Made by a program: the position numbers and the translations under genes. Below are positions 21,791 to 34,199 of a DNA stretch of 47,027 nucleotides, piece after piece. The notes beneath the pieces were generated by a model that saw only the letters and a list, made by a program, of their open reading frames with translations, was not told where the DNA came from and made no database searches. Origin of the DNA: Podaxis mareebaensis (taxonomy: Eukaryota > Basidiomycota > Agaricomycetes > Agaricales > Agaricaceae); assembly GCA_018524725.1 (NCBI GenBank), contig JAEUWP010000277.1, forward strand, positions 1 through 47,027, written 5' to 3'. How positions within the stretch are numbered: the stretch's first letter is position 1; each line of letters begins with the position of its first letter.

Positions 21791-21900
21791 TGTAAAGCTT
21801 CTGGCTTTACAGTTGAGAGACCTCACACTCACACTAAATAGTTCAAACCCATATATTGGGAGACTACATGGCACAAGCAAAGGTCAGTTGCACCCTTACA
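21791..21900 (-). repeat. Element A 3' LTR (110 bp)
   Basis: Runs from TGTAAAGC to CACCCTTACA. Its first 21 bp form a hairpin with the 8-bp stem TGTAAAGC/GCTTTACA. It matches 39466-39565 closely but lacks about 130 bp present in the other LTR just before the shared CACCCTTACA end. Confidence 0.85.
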
Positions 21901-21914
21901 CACACCCCCTCCAG
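21901..21914 (-). promoter_or_regulatory. Element A polypurine tract
   Basis: On the minus strand CTGGAGGGGGTGTG directly precedes the LTR start TGTAAGGGTG. Confidence 0.7.
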
Positions 21915-22074
21915 ACTGTTTTATGGTCTCTTGGTGTGAGAGAGGAGAGGATTAATAAATAGTCATGTATGATAGGGTATAGGTCTGAGATGAGTGAGAT
22001 GCTTGGTTTCAGGGTATAGGGTATATGGCTGAGATGACTAGGTCACTTGGCTACAGTTTTTTATAAGTGGTGGG

Positions 22075-22321
22075 GCCAAAGGGGTAAGGCCCCTCAGCCA
22101 GGTGTGCAGTGAGTCAAGTTGTGAGACTTGACTGTGATGGGGGCCAGGCAGTGAGGCCTGGTAGAGGGTATGAGTGGAATCAAGTTGTGAGACTTGATGA
22201 GGGTAGGTACATGGCAGAGCAACTAGGTTGCTCCCCTGTCATCAATAGGGGATTAAGCAGGGGGGAATGAAATTCCCCCAGCCTTGGGTGTGGAACTGTT
22301 TGATGATGCAATATCATCATC
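22075..22321 (-). other. Hairpin cluster in element A 3' untranslated region
   Basis: Six perfect stem-loops follow one another: AGTCAAG (22112-22118/22127-22133), CCAGGC (22144/22156), ATCAAG (22179/22193), GAGCAAC (22217/22227), GGGGGAAT (22261/22272) and GATGATG (22302/22315). Loops are 3-8 nt. A further AGGGG/CCCCT pair lies at about 22080. LINE copy 2 inserted just past the last hairpin. Confidence 0.85.
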
Positions 22322-22334
22322 AGATGCATTGGTG
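22322..22334. repeat. LINE copy 2 target duplication, left
   Basis: AGATGCATTGGTG, repeated at 29252-29264 directly after the poly(A). This fixes both ends of LINE copy 2. Confidence 0.95.
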
Positions 22335-22425
22335 CAGCACCTTCCTTTCTCAGTAACTACCACTATCGTTTCAGTGGCACAGTTATTCATAGTACAAGGG
22401 AATACACAACTCATTCTAAATCACT

Positions 22426-25050
22426 ATGTTGAGCTCTAAGGAGACTAGCAGCTTCCTTGGAGGTATGAAGAAGACCGCCAATAGCATCCGATCCAACATC
22501 GCCCGTCGTCGGTGTTCAAGCGCCAGTTTAGCGCCCAACCCGACTCTTCCTTGAGAGGCCTCAGTCCCCTTATTCAATGACTTTCTAGTGACTGATAACT
22601 TCATTCGAAAGCCCCCCTCCCCCTCACCATCTATTGGGGCCAAACGCTCCTACTCCACCGATCACTCTCTCTCAAATCGCCTTGAGAAGAGTATGAAACT
22701 TCGAGAAGACGACGACACCGCCTCAGCCACTTCTGCTGAGGATAACGAAGACCAAAGTATCTCTGAGGGCTCTCAAGGGACCTCTACACCCAAATCCATC
22801 GCTCCATCCCTCCCGCTGGTTCGAGAAGGGATCGACCTTTCTCCTGAAATAGCTCCTTCATCTCACAGGATGCTATCTCCAGCCCAAGCCATCGCCGCTT
22901 CTCACGGCTTTGTTCCACCCACTCCTAACGATGCCTGGGATGAATCCCAACCATCGGACCCTCTCCCCACTATTCCAACCTTCACCCCCCCTTCTCAACC
23001 ACCTACTGCGCAGCCTCATGTTGAGGCGCAGCCATCCCACGGAACAGATTGGTCATCTGTCTGTGAAACTCTTGGCGATGGGATCGCAATGATCGACATC
23101 AGCAATACCAATGACATCATGGGGCTTGATTGCCTCAACTCTTTATTAAGCTTCATTTCTTCCTGGTTAGGAAGTTGGGCTGAATCGGGTGATCTATCCT
23201 CATTTGAGGGCATTCCTCATCTCATCCGTATCTTCCAGATTGTTGCGCACTCTGAACAACTGCGTAACATGTCTGTACCCTTCAATGACCAACGCCTCAA
23301 ACTATATGACTTTGTGTCTATGCAGTTCCCACCCTCCCACACCCTTTCTCCCACTCCCACACCCATGTCAACCGGGCATTGTCATGAACGTCGGGCTGAA
23401 AAGGCTCCAGCAGTGTTCCCCCCTACCCCCAAAGACACCTCTGGGATACTCCAGGGCTCTTCCCCCTTATCCCTTCCTGACACCTCTGGGATACCCCAGG
23501 GCTCAGATTCGCAACTCGAAAGGGACACTGCACGAGCAATTGCCCTCTTGCGTCTCCCTCCGGCCGACCCCAACAAACCAGGTGAGTCTTCCAAGTCTAA
23601 TGAAGATACTGACATGCTCCCTCCCCCCCCTCCTCAATCCACTGTCCCTGCCACTCCTGGCCCATCCAGCCAGGACAATAAGGCTAACCCTAACCCTAGT
23701 GGCTGGTCCACCGTCAATCATCGTCGGGTGCCTCGCAAAGCGGTAGCCACCCCTACTCAGCGTAAGCCTATCGTGGCGCCTGCTTTCCCCCCCAAGGAAA
23801 CCCAACCCCTCCCCCATCGCCCCTTCCCTCCCTCCTCTTCCCCTCCTCCCATCAACAAGGCTACCAAACCTCAATTTAGGTCTGCTGCGCCTTCCCCCTC
23901 CACCCAGAAGTCGTCGTACTCCAAGGTGGCTTCACAAACGCCCCTTAAAGTCGAAGAGTTGCAGAAATATGCAACTCTTCAAAACCAATTCCCGTCTATG
24001 TCACCGGTTGACATTATCAACTTCCTCCGCAATGCGGGTGACATTAAGTCCCCCTCCCCCAAGTCTCCCTCACCCCACTGCCCTTCCAACTCTCCTAAAG
24101 CCACTCAAGGCCCATCACACAAGAACATAGTCGTTCCCTATAATGACATGTTCAAACCAATTATGCTCACCTCCCTCGACCTTGTTGTCCAATGCTGTAA
24201 CAACGCCCTTTACCAAAAGGGCTTCCTCCTTAAAGTCGAGTTGGCGAAGTCCAACGACAGGACCCTCTGGCTCACCACCAACCAAGTCGCCACAGATGAG
24301 GAACTCCTCATCGTCAAAAAGGGAATTGCGGACTCTAATAGGTCTGCTTTCGCTAACCAAGAATTCAGGGACACCGTCATCCCTTCTTTACCCATGTCCA
24401 AATCATTTGTCAAATTGACAAATCTCCCTTACTTCCGTCCCGACGGCACTCCACACACATCAGATGACTTCAAAGAAGTCATCGAACAATCCCCTTATCA
24501 CGATATTATTCAACATCTCGTAAACAAACCCCGGTTCCACTGCAACTCCCCCCATTCTGATTCCGCTATCCTCTTCTTCGACCTCTGGGACTCCCAATCT
24601 GCCACGAGGGCCAAGTTACTCATCAACCACACCCTGCTATTCGAGAACAGGGTCTGCACCTTTCGCAGCGCCTCCATGCGTACTGCCTCTCCCCTCTGCA
24701 ACCGATGCTGGAGGTGGGGTCACCCTACACATCTTTGTAGAGCTCGCAACCCTAGATGTGCAATCTGTGGAGACCCTCACCACACTGACAACCATCGCCG
24801 TGACGGTTTCTGCTGCTGTGGCAAACCTGGCCCCAACCCCCGCCCCCCCACCCCCACAAACATCACGGAGTGTCCCCACATGACCTCCTTTAACTGCCTC
24901 TCATGTGACTCTAAGGAGCATCATGTGAATTCTGACAAGTGCCCCTTCTTCCGCCACCAATTTGATCGGGAGTGGATCACTTCTAAGCTTCGCAAACTCA
25001 AGTCCGAGAAGAACCGTCGCGACTTCAACTCAGGTGCGATTAATGTCTAG
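22426..25050 (+). pseudogene. LINE copy 2 ORF1 (zinc-binding, one stop)
   Basis: ATG at 22426 (MLSSKETSSFLGGMKK), in frame to TAG 25048-25050: 875 codons. A TGA at 22552-22554 interrupts it after ...NPTLP. Copy 1 has a sense Gln codon there, which fits a nonsense change in copy 2. The N-terminal half is Pro/Ser-rich and low complexity. The middle (about 23930-24600) is conserved between copies. The C-terminal zinc-binding region from residue ~758 shows CNRCWRWGHPTHLC, CAICGDPHHTDNH and CPHMTSFNCLSCDSKEHH. The likely role is chaperone binding of element RNA in the nucleocytoplasmic RNP. Its last codons overlap the ORF2 start. Confidence 0.9.
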
Positions 25051-28000
25051 AAGACCTCTTAACCACCCTGCCCCTTCTTCCCTCTCTTCAATCCCTATTC
25101 TATTTTTCAATGTCCATCGATCTTCCACCCTTGTTGAACTTCTGCTTAATGACCCCCTCTTTAAGGACATTCTAGTTTTATGCCTCCAAGAACCCCCGTT
25201 TAACATTATTCGAAATGTTCCTTCCACTGATGACCCTGAAGGGGTCCCATACAAAGGCACGCCATACAATCCCAATTGGTGTATCTTCCTATCGAATGAA
25301 GATCGTCCAAGAACAGCCACCTTCATTCGGCATTCATGCGATTCTCTCTTACCCACTTCTCACCCGAACATTATTTCTTCCCCTGATTTCCAACTTATTT
25401 CCTTCTCTTTTCCCCATAAGGTTTACTTTTTGAATTGTTATTTTGAACCCTCAGACGATTCCTCAATTACCTTTCTCGAACAGCACGTCCACCTTCTTCC
25501 CAAAGGCCTTATATGTGCCGGAGGGGACTTTAACTCCCATTCCCCCGAATGGGACCCTCACATTAATCACCACAACGTGCGTGGTGATCTACTAATCGAC
25601 ATTATGAACTCTCTAGGTTTAACTCTTTCCTCGCCATCGCAAGACAAATATACTCATATCCCCTATGACGGTAACAAACACCCTTCTGTTATTGACCTTA
25701 TCTTCATGACAGATGACCTCTCCCAAAGCCCAGTCCATCATATCTGCGATGACTGGCAATTCACTTCCGATCACCGCCCTCTCCTCGCCTCTCTCCCCAT
25801 CCCTTCCCCCTTCACACCCTTTATCGAAAAACTCACCATTCCCAGAGATTTGGAGGAAGAAGCTGCCTTCCTCTACGCGATTGGCATCCGCCTCCAGAAC
25901 ATCCCTCCCACCTTCTACTCCGCAGAAGACATTCATTCCTATGCTCAGACTATGTCCCAAATCATCGACCAAGAATGGCAACGTAACGCTAAACTTGTAA
26001 AAATTTGCGCGCGCTCTAAACCATGGTGGAACCCGGCATGCTCTTCTGCCCTTAGAGCCTTCCAATCTCACAAATCCAAATCCAATTGGACCAAATTCTG
26101 GCGCACCACCTGTACTGCCAAACGCCTCTTCTTCAACAAAAAGATCAAAGACATAGCTGAGGAAGACCGACGCCCCTGGGACTTGATGTCCTGGATCGGA
26201 AAGCGCAATCTCCCTCCCTCACAATCCATCACTTACAATGGGAAGAGTTGTGACGAGCTAGATGACCTCTGGCACGCTCTCAACTCTTCTTACAATTCCA
26301 CCTCAGAGCGCCCAGTCGACCTAGACGCCATCAATTCATCTAACGCCCACCCGGAGTGCCCATGGCTCCTATTCTCCAAGGCCGAGTTGTTTGATGCCCT
26401 CAACCCCTGCACTAACACCTCCGCCCCAGGCCCTGACCATCTGTCGTGGGCCCACGTCAAACACCTTATGTCCTGCAACACCTTCCTTCACAACTTCCTT
26501 GCATTTGCCACCAAATGCATCGAATACTCTACATGGCCGGAACACTTCAAAAACTCCACTTCCGTCATCATCCCCAAACCCAACAAACCTCACTACTCCA
26601 CCCTGAAGATGTTCCGCCCTATTGTCCTTCTTAACACCCTCGGCAAACTCATCGAAAAGATGATTTCCACTCGAATGCAGTTTGAAGCATCACAACTTGA
26701 CCTCGTCCACCCCCTCCAATTCGGAGGCATCATCCAGTGCTCGACTGAAGACGCCGGCGTATATGTCACACACCTGGTCCGCTCAGGCTGGAAACGCAAA
26801 CTTAAGACCAGCATCATCACCTTCGATGTTGCTCAATTTTTCCCATCCACTAATCACTGAATCCTCACCGCTACTCTTCAATGCCAAGGTTTCAATTCTT
26901 GGCTAGTTTCTTTCTTTTCTGACTATTTAAGTAACTGTTTCACTACATATTCCTGGAACAATAATTTGTCTCCCAAGTTCTCTGCTTCTGTTGGCGTTGG
27001 CCAAGGTTCCGCTCTTTCTCCCATCCTCACGGCTCTATCCCTCTCCCCTTTTATGTACAAATTCTCGAATGATCCTCGCTGTAAAATAGTATCTTTTGTT
27101 GACGATGGTCTTATTATAGTTCAGTCAGACTCTTTTCATACTAATTGCTGCCTTCTTTCACAGGTCTACAAAAACTGTGAAGATTACCTCCGTCGCCTTG
27201 GCTTTGTCCTCAAAAGAGACAAAACCCAGGCCTTCCACTTTTCCAATCGACCCTCTCTCGAACCAAACCCCCCTGTCATCATTGACGACTCTCTAACCAT
27301 CACTCCTAAACCCTTCCTACGCTACCTTGGCTTCTGGTTTGACAGAAGCCTCTCCTTCAAAGAACACGTCCGGTTTTACTCCACAAAGGTGCTCTCCACT
27401 GTCCGATGCATGCACATGCTCAGCAATTCCATCCGCGGCCTCTCCCCCCTCCACAAAAGACTCTTATACCGATCCTGTGTTGTTCCTATAGCGACATACG
27501 GATTCCGTCTCTGGTTCAATCGAAATGCGAGATACCACAGCCTTATCAAGTCCCTTCAACGCATGCAATGACAAGCTGCTTTATGGATCACAGGTGCATT
27601 CCGTACCACCCCTACAGGAGGGGTTGAGACCATCGCCGGCCTCATCCCCATCCAGCTCCACCTCTTCAAACTTGCCAAACGATGCTCCCTTCGATACCAC
27701 ACTCTCCCTCCCTCCCATCCCATCAAACTCCTCACATGCGACATCGACCCCCTTGATGCATGCCACACCAAACAGCGCTCAACGGTGCTTGATTTTGTTT
27801 CAGACGCCCAACTGGTCACGGACCGGTTTCAGCATCTCCATCCCTGCGCCAAACCTGGCCAGTGCCTGCTGGACTTGTTTAGCAAACAAATCAAATTCTT
27901 CGAATGCCCTGACCCTTCGAAAGAGGGTGCCATGGCACTCCACCTCGCCAATGCCTCCCACACTCACGATCTCTCTTTCTCCTCTCCTGTCTCCCTTACT

Positions 28001-28963
28001 GTAGCCACCGACAGTTCTGTCCCTTCCAACCCTTCTCTTTCTGCTACTTCCGCTTTCCTCGTCTTTAATTCCTCTGATACAGACATCATTTCTTCTGCAG
28101 TTCATCCTTGTGGTGAAGTTACATCTTCTGACTCCGAATCATATGCTCTCCACCTCAGTCTCTTCTCCTCTATTTCTCTAGCTCGATCTTTAAATAGTTC
28201 CTCTATTGTAGTCTTCACTGACTCCATCTCCGCCGCTAAACTTCTATTTTCTTATAGGCCCCACAGCACGCACCCGGACTCTATCGCGGTTGCTCCTCTA
28301 CTGCACTTCTGGCTCTCCTCCTCCCCTCTTAACCACATCCATTTCTGGTCTATCCCCTCATCCACCAAATGGTCTATTCACCACCAGGCGCATACCCTCA
28401 CCAAGTCTCTCCGCCTTCCTAACCCCCACCACCAACCTTTCCGCACCTCCCTTGGGTTCGTTCGCAACCACTACACTCAAAAGTGCCTTACCCTATGGCA
28501 CCAACTCATGAACAACCCTACTCACTGCGGCCATTCATGGCTCCATCTCACTGATGGTTCAGGCAACCCCCTCCTCCCCAAATATGCCAACGGCGGGACT
28601 TACCTAAAGTCACCCCTCGGAAAGAACGCCCAACTCTGTGCGCGCTTCACTCGATGCATCACCAATCACGCGCCCATTGGCGCCTTTCAACAGCGCTTCT
28701 TTCCTGGGTGCCACATCACTTCTTGCCCCTGCGGCGAACTTCTCGAGATGTGTGACCACTTACTCGACGCCTGCCCCCGTTTTCACTACCCATATGGAGC
28801 CCGTGACGGCTTCCATTGGGTTATCCAATTCTTAGACCAAAACCCCACAGCTTTCTCATTCGCCGACCAGATTCAAGGACCCATCACACAAGAGGAGTTC
28901 ACCACCCGCTGCCTCAACTGCAGAGAGCGACTTGCAAGACACGGAGTCCCGGATGTCCACTGA
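25043..28963 (+). pseudogene. LINE copy 2 ORF2: APE-RT-RNase H, two stops
   Basis: ATG at 25043 inside the ORF1 stop context (ATGTCTAG). 1306 residues in one frame to TGA at 28961-28963. The APE endonuclease (about 25085-25800) has CLQEPPF, GGDFNSHSPEW, SVIDLIFM and TSDHRPLL. RT (about 26380-27500) has FRPIVLLNTLGKLIEK, FDVAQFFPSTNH, GVGQGSALSPIL and the catalytic FVDDGL. RNase H (about 28000-28400) has VATDSS, SDSESYAL and FTDSISAAKLL. The C-terminal Cys/His cluster SCPCGELLEMCDHLLDACP is at about 28720-28785. TGA codons at 26858-26860 (Ser in copy 3) and 27569-27571 (Trp in copy 1) are the only breaks. It performs target-primed reverse transcription. Confidence 0.92.
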
Positions 28964-29251
28964 AGGCCTTCTCCATCTCATTCTTGCCTCGTAGCTAGCT
29001 CCCCACTCCTACCCCTCTATTCTTTCCTCCCTCACTTCTCTTACTCGCTTTGTTAAGTTAGTTCGCTTTCTTCTCATCTCATCTGTATTTAGAGTAGCCT
29101 CACTCGCTCTCGTACTCTTCTTTCTCCCCTTTTTTCTCTACCTCTTTTCCTTTCTCTTAGTTTCGGTATTGGGACTGCTATCGTGCACCCATTTGTAGTA
29201 GCTAGTTCTATTGCAATAAATGTCAATTTAAAAAAAAAAAAAAAAAAAAAA
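28964..29251 (+). other. LINE copy 2 3' UTR and poly(A)
   Basis: Pyrimidine-rich UTR ending GCAATAAATGTCAATTT and about 22 A. The same end, reversed, is present in copy 3 (GCAATAAACGTCGATTT then T-run). Confidence 0.9.
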
Positions 29252-29264
29252 AGATGCATTGGTG
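29252..29264. repeat. LINE copy 2 target duplication, right
   Basis: AGATGCATTGGTG, identical to 22322-22334. Element A sequence resumes directly after it. Confidence 0.95.
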
Positions 29265-29317
29265 GGTGATGACTCACTTTTGGGATGAAGAATGGAGGAA
29301 CAATCAACCTCCATCAG

Positions 29318-32218
29318 TCAGGCTTCAGTCAAGGGGTGATCCTTGACCTGGGCCTCACTGGATGCAACAAGCAGAGTCAGGTTGCTGGGCCCATCAACCA
29401 CAGGCATGGTTGGGGGCTTGAGCAGGTGTGGAGGGTATTCCCACTTGCTTAGGAGGCAGAAGTGAGTGGGGCCCCTGGCCTTTAACCAGCCAGGGTCATC
29501 TTGCATTTCCTTCCCTGTGTGAAGGAATTCTTGTTGTTCGAAGAAGTACAACCTGAGAAGGTCATGGTCATTGGGGTAGAACCACCTGTCCCATCTCTTG
29601 ATGGCTGGGGGTGGTCCATATAGGTCAAGATGATGGATATGTTTGTTGTCCCAGTCATGATACATGGACTGGTGACTAGGTTCACCAGTATAGGATTGAT
29701 CCAAGTAATGGATCCCAAAGAGGTAAGCATAGTCAACTCCATTGTGGATGAGAACCTTGGCAATGGTGTCAAGGTTCATGTTTGGCACTTGACTATCATC
29801 AATGTCAAGTGATTGGAAATAACATGTTGGTCCCAGTTGTGGGACAAAGGGGCATTCAGGATGTCAAGCATTCCAATGCTTGATATATTCTCTATAAAGT
29901 CATGGTGATGTGACTAGGACAGCAAAGAGCCAGGTAAATCTCACCTGGCCAGCACCATTGGGGCCACACTTGGGTGGCCCAAAGAAGTGAGCTAGGCCAT
30001 ACCTGAAAGTGGTTCAATGATGTATGAGCCATCTATGCTCAAACAGGATACCATTGATGGGGTTGTTGGACCCCAGGCAGCTATGGGTAAGAAGATATTG
30101 ACCATCTTGGTCAATATTGAAGAGGCCAGCTCCTGTGGACTGAGTGAAACCCATGCCCTGGGTCCAGTTTTTGGGATTTGAGATGTGAGCTTGTTTGTAC
30201 ACTCATAACAGTTGGTGCTCTTCCCTTATCTCAGTGGTTATTCTGGATGGGTGTGTGTCTGGATGGAAGCCACTATGGTACAACAGGAAGATCATTGCAT
30301 CATTGTGGTGCTCCTCCTCCATGTGCTGAGCTATTTTGTAGAGCTCAGTCAGTAGGTGGTGTGCCTCAGCTTGATGCTCAGCTTTGGCATGATGATTATT
30401 GAGAAGCTTGATCAGCTTCTCTACTTTGCGGGGGGTCATAGGCAGTCTGTGACAGGCTGCCTTATAAACTGGATGGGTGGCCAGGATTTTGAACTCCCAG
30501 CCTTTGCATTCCACCATTGTGGTGATGGTGGAGGTGGCTCTGGTGAACATGGTATTGGTTTGCCATGAGTAATGAACTCACTGCAACAACATATTCCACA
30601 TGCTGTTGTTGCATTCATGACTATAGACTTGGCTGTATTGCCATAGTCCCCACATAGATGGAATAATGCCATTATGACCTGGCAGGTCATGGATGATTGG
30701 TCGAGATGTTGACCTAGAGGTCAACAATTGAGGGGCCTTCTTCTTACCCTTCTTGGGTTTGAAGTCTTTGGCTGTGTCTTCCTCCTCACTGGAGGACATG
30801 GGGGTCACATCCTCAGGTGTGAGGTAATCAGGGACAACTTGAGGAGCATCCTCGAGTTTGGTGGGGAGACAGACCAGGATGAGTGGGCCATAGTTGCATG
30901 TGGGAGAAGTGGGACCTGGAATCCCAGGTCCTGACAGTAGTTCTTCAATACACAATGACTGCTCAGAGGTGGTCGTCAGTGGGAGCAGGGTGTTGTCCAT
31001 TGGAACATCATCATATATAAGTGCAATGTCTGGCTCTAGGGTGACCAACTCATCAGTCATCCTGATGGGCAAGTCCTGTCACCTTTGCTTGGATGACTTC
31101 TTTGAGTGTGTTGGTTCTTGACTAGTGCTAGACACACTAGTCTTGGAAGAGGTTGCAGTTGGGCAAGTGTTGGGAGCACTTGCCTTCTTGGATATGGTAG
31201 GAGGTAGCTTGGTTTGCATACCTGCCTTTGAAGATGAAGATGATGAGTGAGCACTGCCAGTGCTTGCTTTGGAAGATGTAGAGGATGTGCAAGTCATTGG
31301 GGTACTCACAGCTGAAGCATATGATTTTGGCTGAGCTGATGAGCCTGACACAGGTTGTTGTTGCTGTTGTAGTGGAGTCAGGTTGGCTCCACTGGGAGGT
31401 GTTAGAGAACCAGATAGGGTCCTCTTTCTTGACACATGAATTGTAGCCTCAAGCTCGTACTCTCTCAATTGCTGTACAGCAGAGAGTGTATCATTGAGGT
31501 GGCAGAGGCATCCTTCAAGGATGCTGATGTGTGCATTTTTGTTCTGTATAATCTCAACAAGCTCATTGAGAACTTGATTAATCAACTTGTCAAACAGGTC
31601 AATCATGTTGGTGAGGTGGTCATTTAGTCTGACCTCACATAATTGGGATATGAGGCCCAAATTCTGCTCCTCATATTGTTGATGGAGTAAGTCTTGCTCT
31701 GATGCATGTTGTTTGCCTTTGGCTCTTGATGGCCCAGACATCATTGAGGGTGTAGGGTGGAGTAGTTGCTGAGTGTATTCACTCAGTGTGGTTGGGTAGT
31801 GGTGGTGATGGGCCAACTGGAGTGCAGTTGGCAGTGGCAGCAATGCATGATAGGGGTGGTAAGGCATTGTTGTCAGATGATGGAGTGTTGGCAGTGGAGG
31901 AGGGTAGTATGCAGGGTTTGGGTAACCCTGTGGGTAGGGATTGAATGGTGGGTAGCTGAATTGTTGATTCGGCCATTGCTTGAATTGTGGATGTTGAGCT
32001 GTTGACAGCAGGGCACAATGAGGGTCTTGGTGCCCTTGCTGATGCTCAGGCTGACTCATAAATGTTGGGGTGGGGTCTGAAGTCATGTCCATCAACTCCC
32101 TCCCCCTCCCAGGGCCTGTCCAGGGTCCTTGGAAAGTGGATGGTGCAGAGCCACTTGCACTGCTCTACTGAGGCAGGGAGGTTGGTGGTTGTGGTTGTTG
32201 CAGTTGTTGGGGGTTCAT
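29318..32218 (-). pseudogene. Element A second ORF (~966 codons), unknown product
   Basis: ATG at 32216-32218 (MNPQQLQQPQPP), 133 bp after the gag-pol stop and in another frame; ends TGA 29318-29320 (...KDHPLTEA). One frame throughout, broken only by point stops: TAG after SLPQ near 32165, then TGA at 31079, 30578, 30203 and a few near 29.8-30.0 kb. Regions in order: Gln/Pro/Tyr-rich N-terminus (NPYPQGYPNPAYYPPPLP); a likely coiled coil (about 31450-31620, LFDKLINQVLNELVEIIQNK); Ser/Thr-rich linker; an acidic-then-basic stretch (SSSEEED...KKGKKK), possibly nuclear targeting; and an aromatic C-terminal domain (AIKRWDRWFYPNDHDLLRLY). No signal peptide or membrane segment seen. It occupies the env position but does not look like env. 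I do not recognise the family. Confidence 0.72.
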
Positions 32219-32351
32219 GGTAATGGTTGCAAAAAGAGAAGAGGTGACTTTTGCAAGTCACCATTGGTAATATATTGTAAGATTCTCAGGGTCAAAGTTA
32301 ATCTCTTTGACCCAATTTGTGCCTACCATTTCTAGTAGGCTGTGATCAGGG

Positions 32352-33713
32352 TCAAAGTTGCTGAACCTTTGACACTCCTTGCAGCTCCAGGTACCTATCC
32401 AATGCCATGAGTTCTTCACAGTGTTGTATCAGTTCCCAAATGGTGTCTCCCAGACTCCACCAGACCTGAAATTCAATCTTGCCATCATTGGTAAACTGAT
32501 GGCCTATGATCTCCTCAATGAACCATTCATGCTCATCATCAAACCTGAAATCATATGGCTTGGGCTGTGATTGTTCTGGGAATAAGGTGTTGTCTGAGGC
32601 ATGATATGGCCTCAGAAGGTTTATGTGAAACACTGGATGGATTTTCCAGTGTAATAATGCTGGAGGCAGTTCCAATTTATAATTGGAAGTCTCTGGCTTT
32701 GATTCTAGGACTTTGTAGGGTCCTATAAACTTTGGACAGAGCTTTTGAGCTCTGTCTTTTGGTAATGAGAGGTTCTGTGTAGAAAGGTAGACTAAGTCTC
32801 CTTTCTCGATGCAAGGTTCAGGCCCTCATTTTTTGTTGGCATTGTGGGTTTTCCAAACCCACAATTCTATTATTGCATCATAGGCAGCTGCTAAGTTTAG
32901 CAGCACTGCTTCTGCAAAGGTTTTTATCCCTTTGTGGATGGTTTTGGCATTGTGGCCATCCCAGATCATGGACAGCATATATCTGTAATTCAACTCAAAT
33001 GGGGTGTATTTTGTGGTAGCTGAGATGCTCAAGTTGATTGCAAACTCAGTTAATGGTGCTTTGTCAACCCAATTAGTTTGGTCATAGCATACCATTGCAT
33101 GGAAGATCTGACCAATATTGCAATTCATTCACTCAGTCTGGCCATCCATTTGAGGGTGAAAAGAAGTTGACATTAGGAGCTTGGCTCCTAATATCTTGTG
33201 AAGTTCTCTCCACCAGGTGGATGTGAATTTCGAGTCTCGATCACTTACAATCAAGCTTGGTAGTCTGTGTAAGTGTACAATATCTTGTATGTAAACCCAT
33301 GACAGCTCTGACACTGTCATTTTTGTGTGCACTGATATTAAGTGCACCATGCTTGTCATTCAGCACATAACTACCCAGAGATAGTTAAAGCCTCTGGATT
33401 CTGGGAATGGACCAACAAAGTCCATCCCAATTGAGTCCTAGGGTTTGGTAGGAACCAGTAGAGAGTGTAGCTCTCCACTGGGTTTTGTGTTCAATGTCTT
33501 GGTTTGAGCACACATTTTGCAAGTTCTGTGGAACTTGTGACAATCTTTTACTAATGAAGGCCACCAGTACCATCTGCAGACATACTCTGCTGTTTGCTGG
33601 TCACCTAGGTGTCCCACAATTTCATGGGCCTTTGTCAGTACCTGGGTTATGAGTTGCCTGTCATTTGGAATGCATGTGACTTGGTCTCCTAGGGGGGTTT
33701 TCTTCATGATCAC
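32352..33713 (-). pseudogene. Element A integrase and chromodomain
   Basis: The integrase zinc domain has HEIVGHLGDQQT and CKMCAQTK. The catalytic core has GMDFVGPFP (first Asp), IVSDRDSKFTS (second Asp) and HPQMDGQTE (Glu). These are followed by FELNYRY and, in the C-terminal region, PALLHWKIHPVFHINLLRPY. A chromodomain at about 32370-32545 (EWFIEEIIGHQF ... FQVWWSLGDTIWELIQHCEEL) retains the aromatic residues used for methyl-lysine recognition. Such chromodomains target integration to heterochromatin. Stops lie near 33439, 33360 and 33129, and between 32826 and 32676. The frame is the same as Gag. Confidence 0.92.
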
Positions 33714-34199
33714 TCCTCAGTTATCCACAGAGAAGTCTCTATACTTCTCTGGGGATTGTTTGACTATACTCATTAATGAATCTGCATTGTAGGTGGCAAT
33801 GACTTTGTCAATGAAGTCATCTCCAATGGTGAAATTGGTGGTATTGCCAGTTGCAGAGAGTGACCCACCAAGGGTTATTCCCTTGGTTTTGCATTTTTGT
33901 GTTGAGCATTTTGCTCAGCCAACATCTGGTTCTACAGTGCAGAGGGTGGCTGCCTCTTGAAGCTCTTCAGCTTCAATATCTCATTGTTCATGCTTTTCTT
34001 GGAGTCTGGTGCTTCACCTGACTCCTTTGTCATTCATGGCTGCCAGTCAGTCTTGCAGACATTGTATCTCTGCTCATCTTGGTGCTGGCAAATCATCTCC
34101 TTCAGGGTCAATACAAAAGTTGGCCTGTACATACTCCCCACTGGGGTGCTCTTCCCATGGTCAATCACTCTCATAGTATCATGAGAGGCAATCAGCAAT

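Larger units (their letters stand above)
22335..29251 (+). mobile_element. LINE copy 2, full-length, youngest
   Basis: 6917 bp between 13-bp target duplications, ending in ~22 A residues with AATAAA at 29215-29220. Two ORFs (nucleic-acid-binding ORF1; APE endonuclease, RT, RNase H ORF2) give an I/Tad-like architecture. CpG-rich compared with copies 1 and 3. Only three in-frame TGA stops were found (22552, 26858, 27569), so it is recent but probably not autonomous. Confidence 0.95.

Noticed and set aside
22588..25050. LINE ORF1 starting at GTG 22588
   Set aside because: The frame extends upstream to an ATG at 22426 across one TGA, and copy 1 aligns over that part with a sense codon.
29318..32218. 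Envelope gene making element A an endogenous retrovirus
   Set aside because: Only the position fits. No signal peptide, membrane anchor or fusion-type region is visible, and low-complexity and coiled-coil regions dominate.
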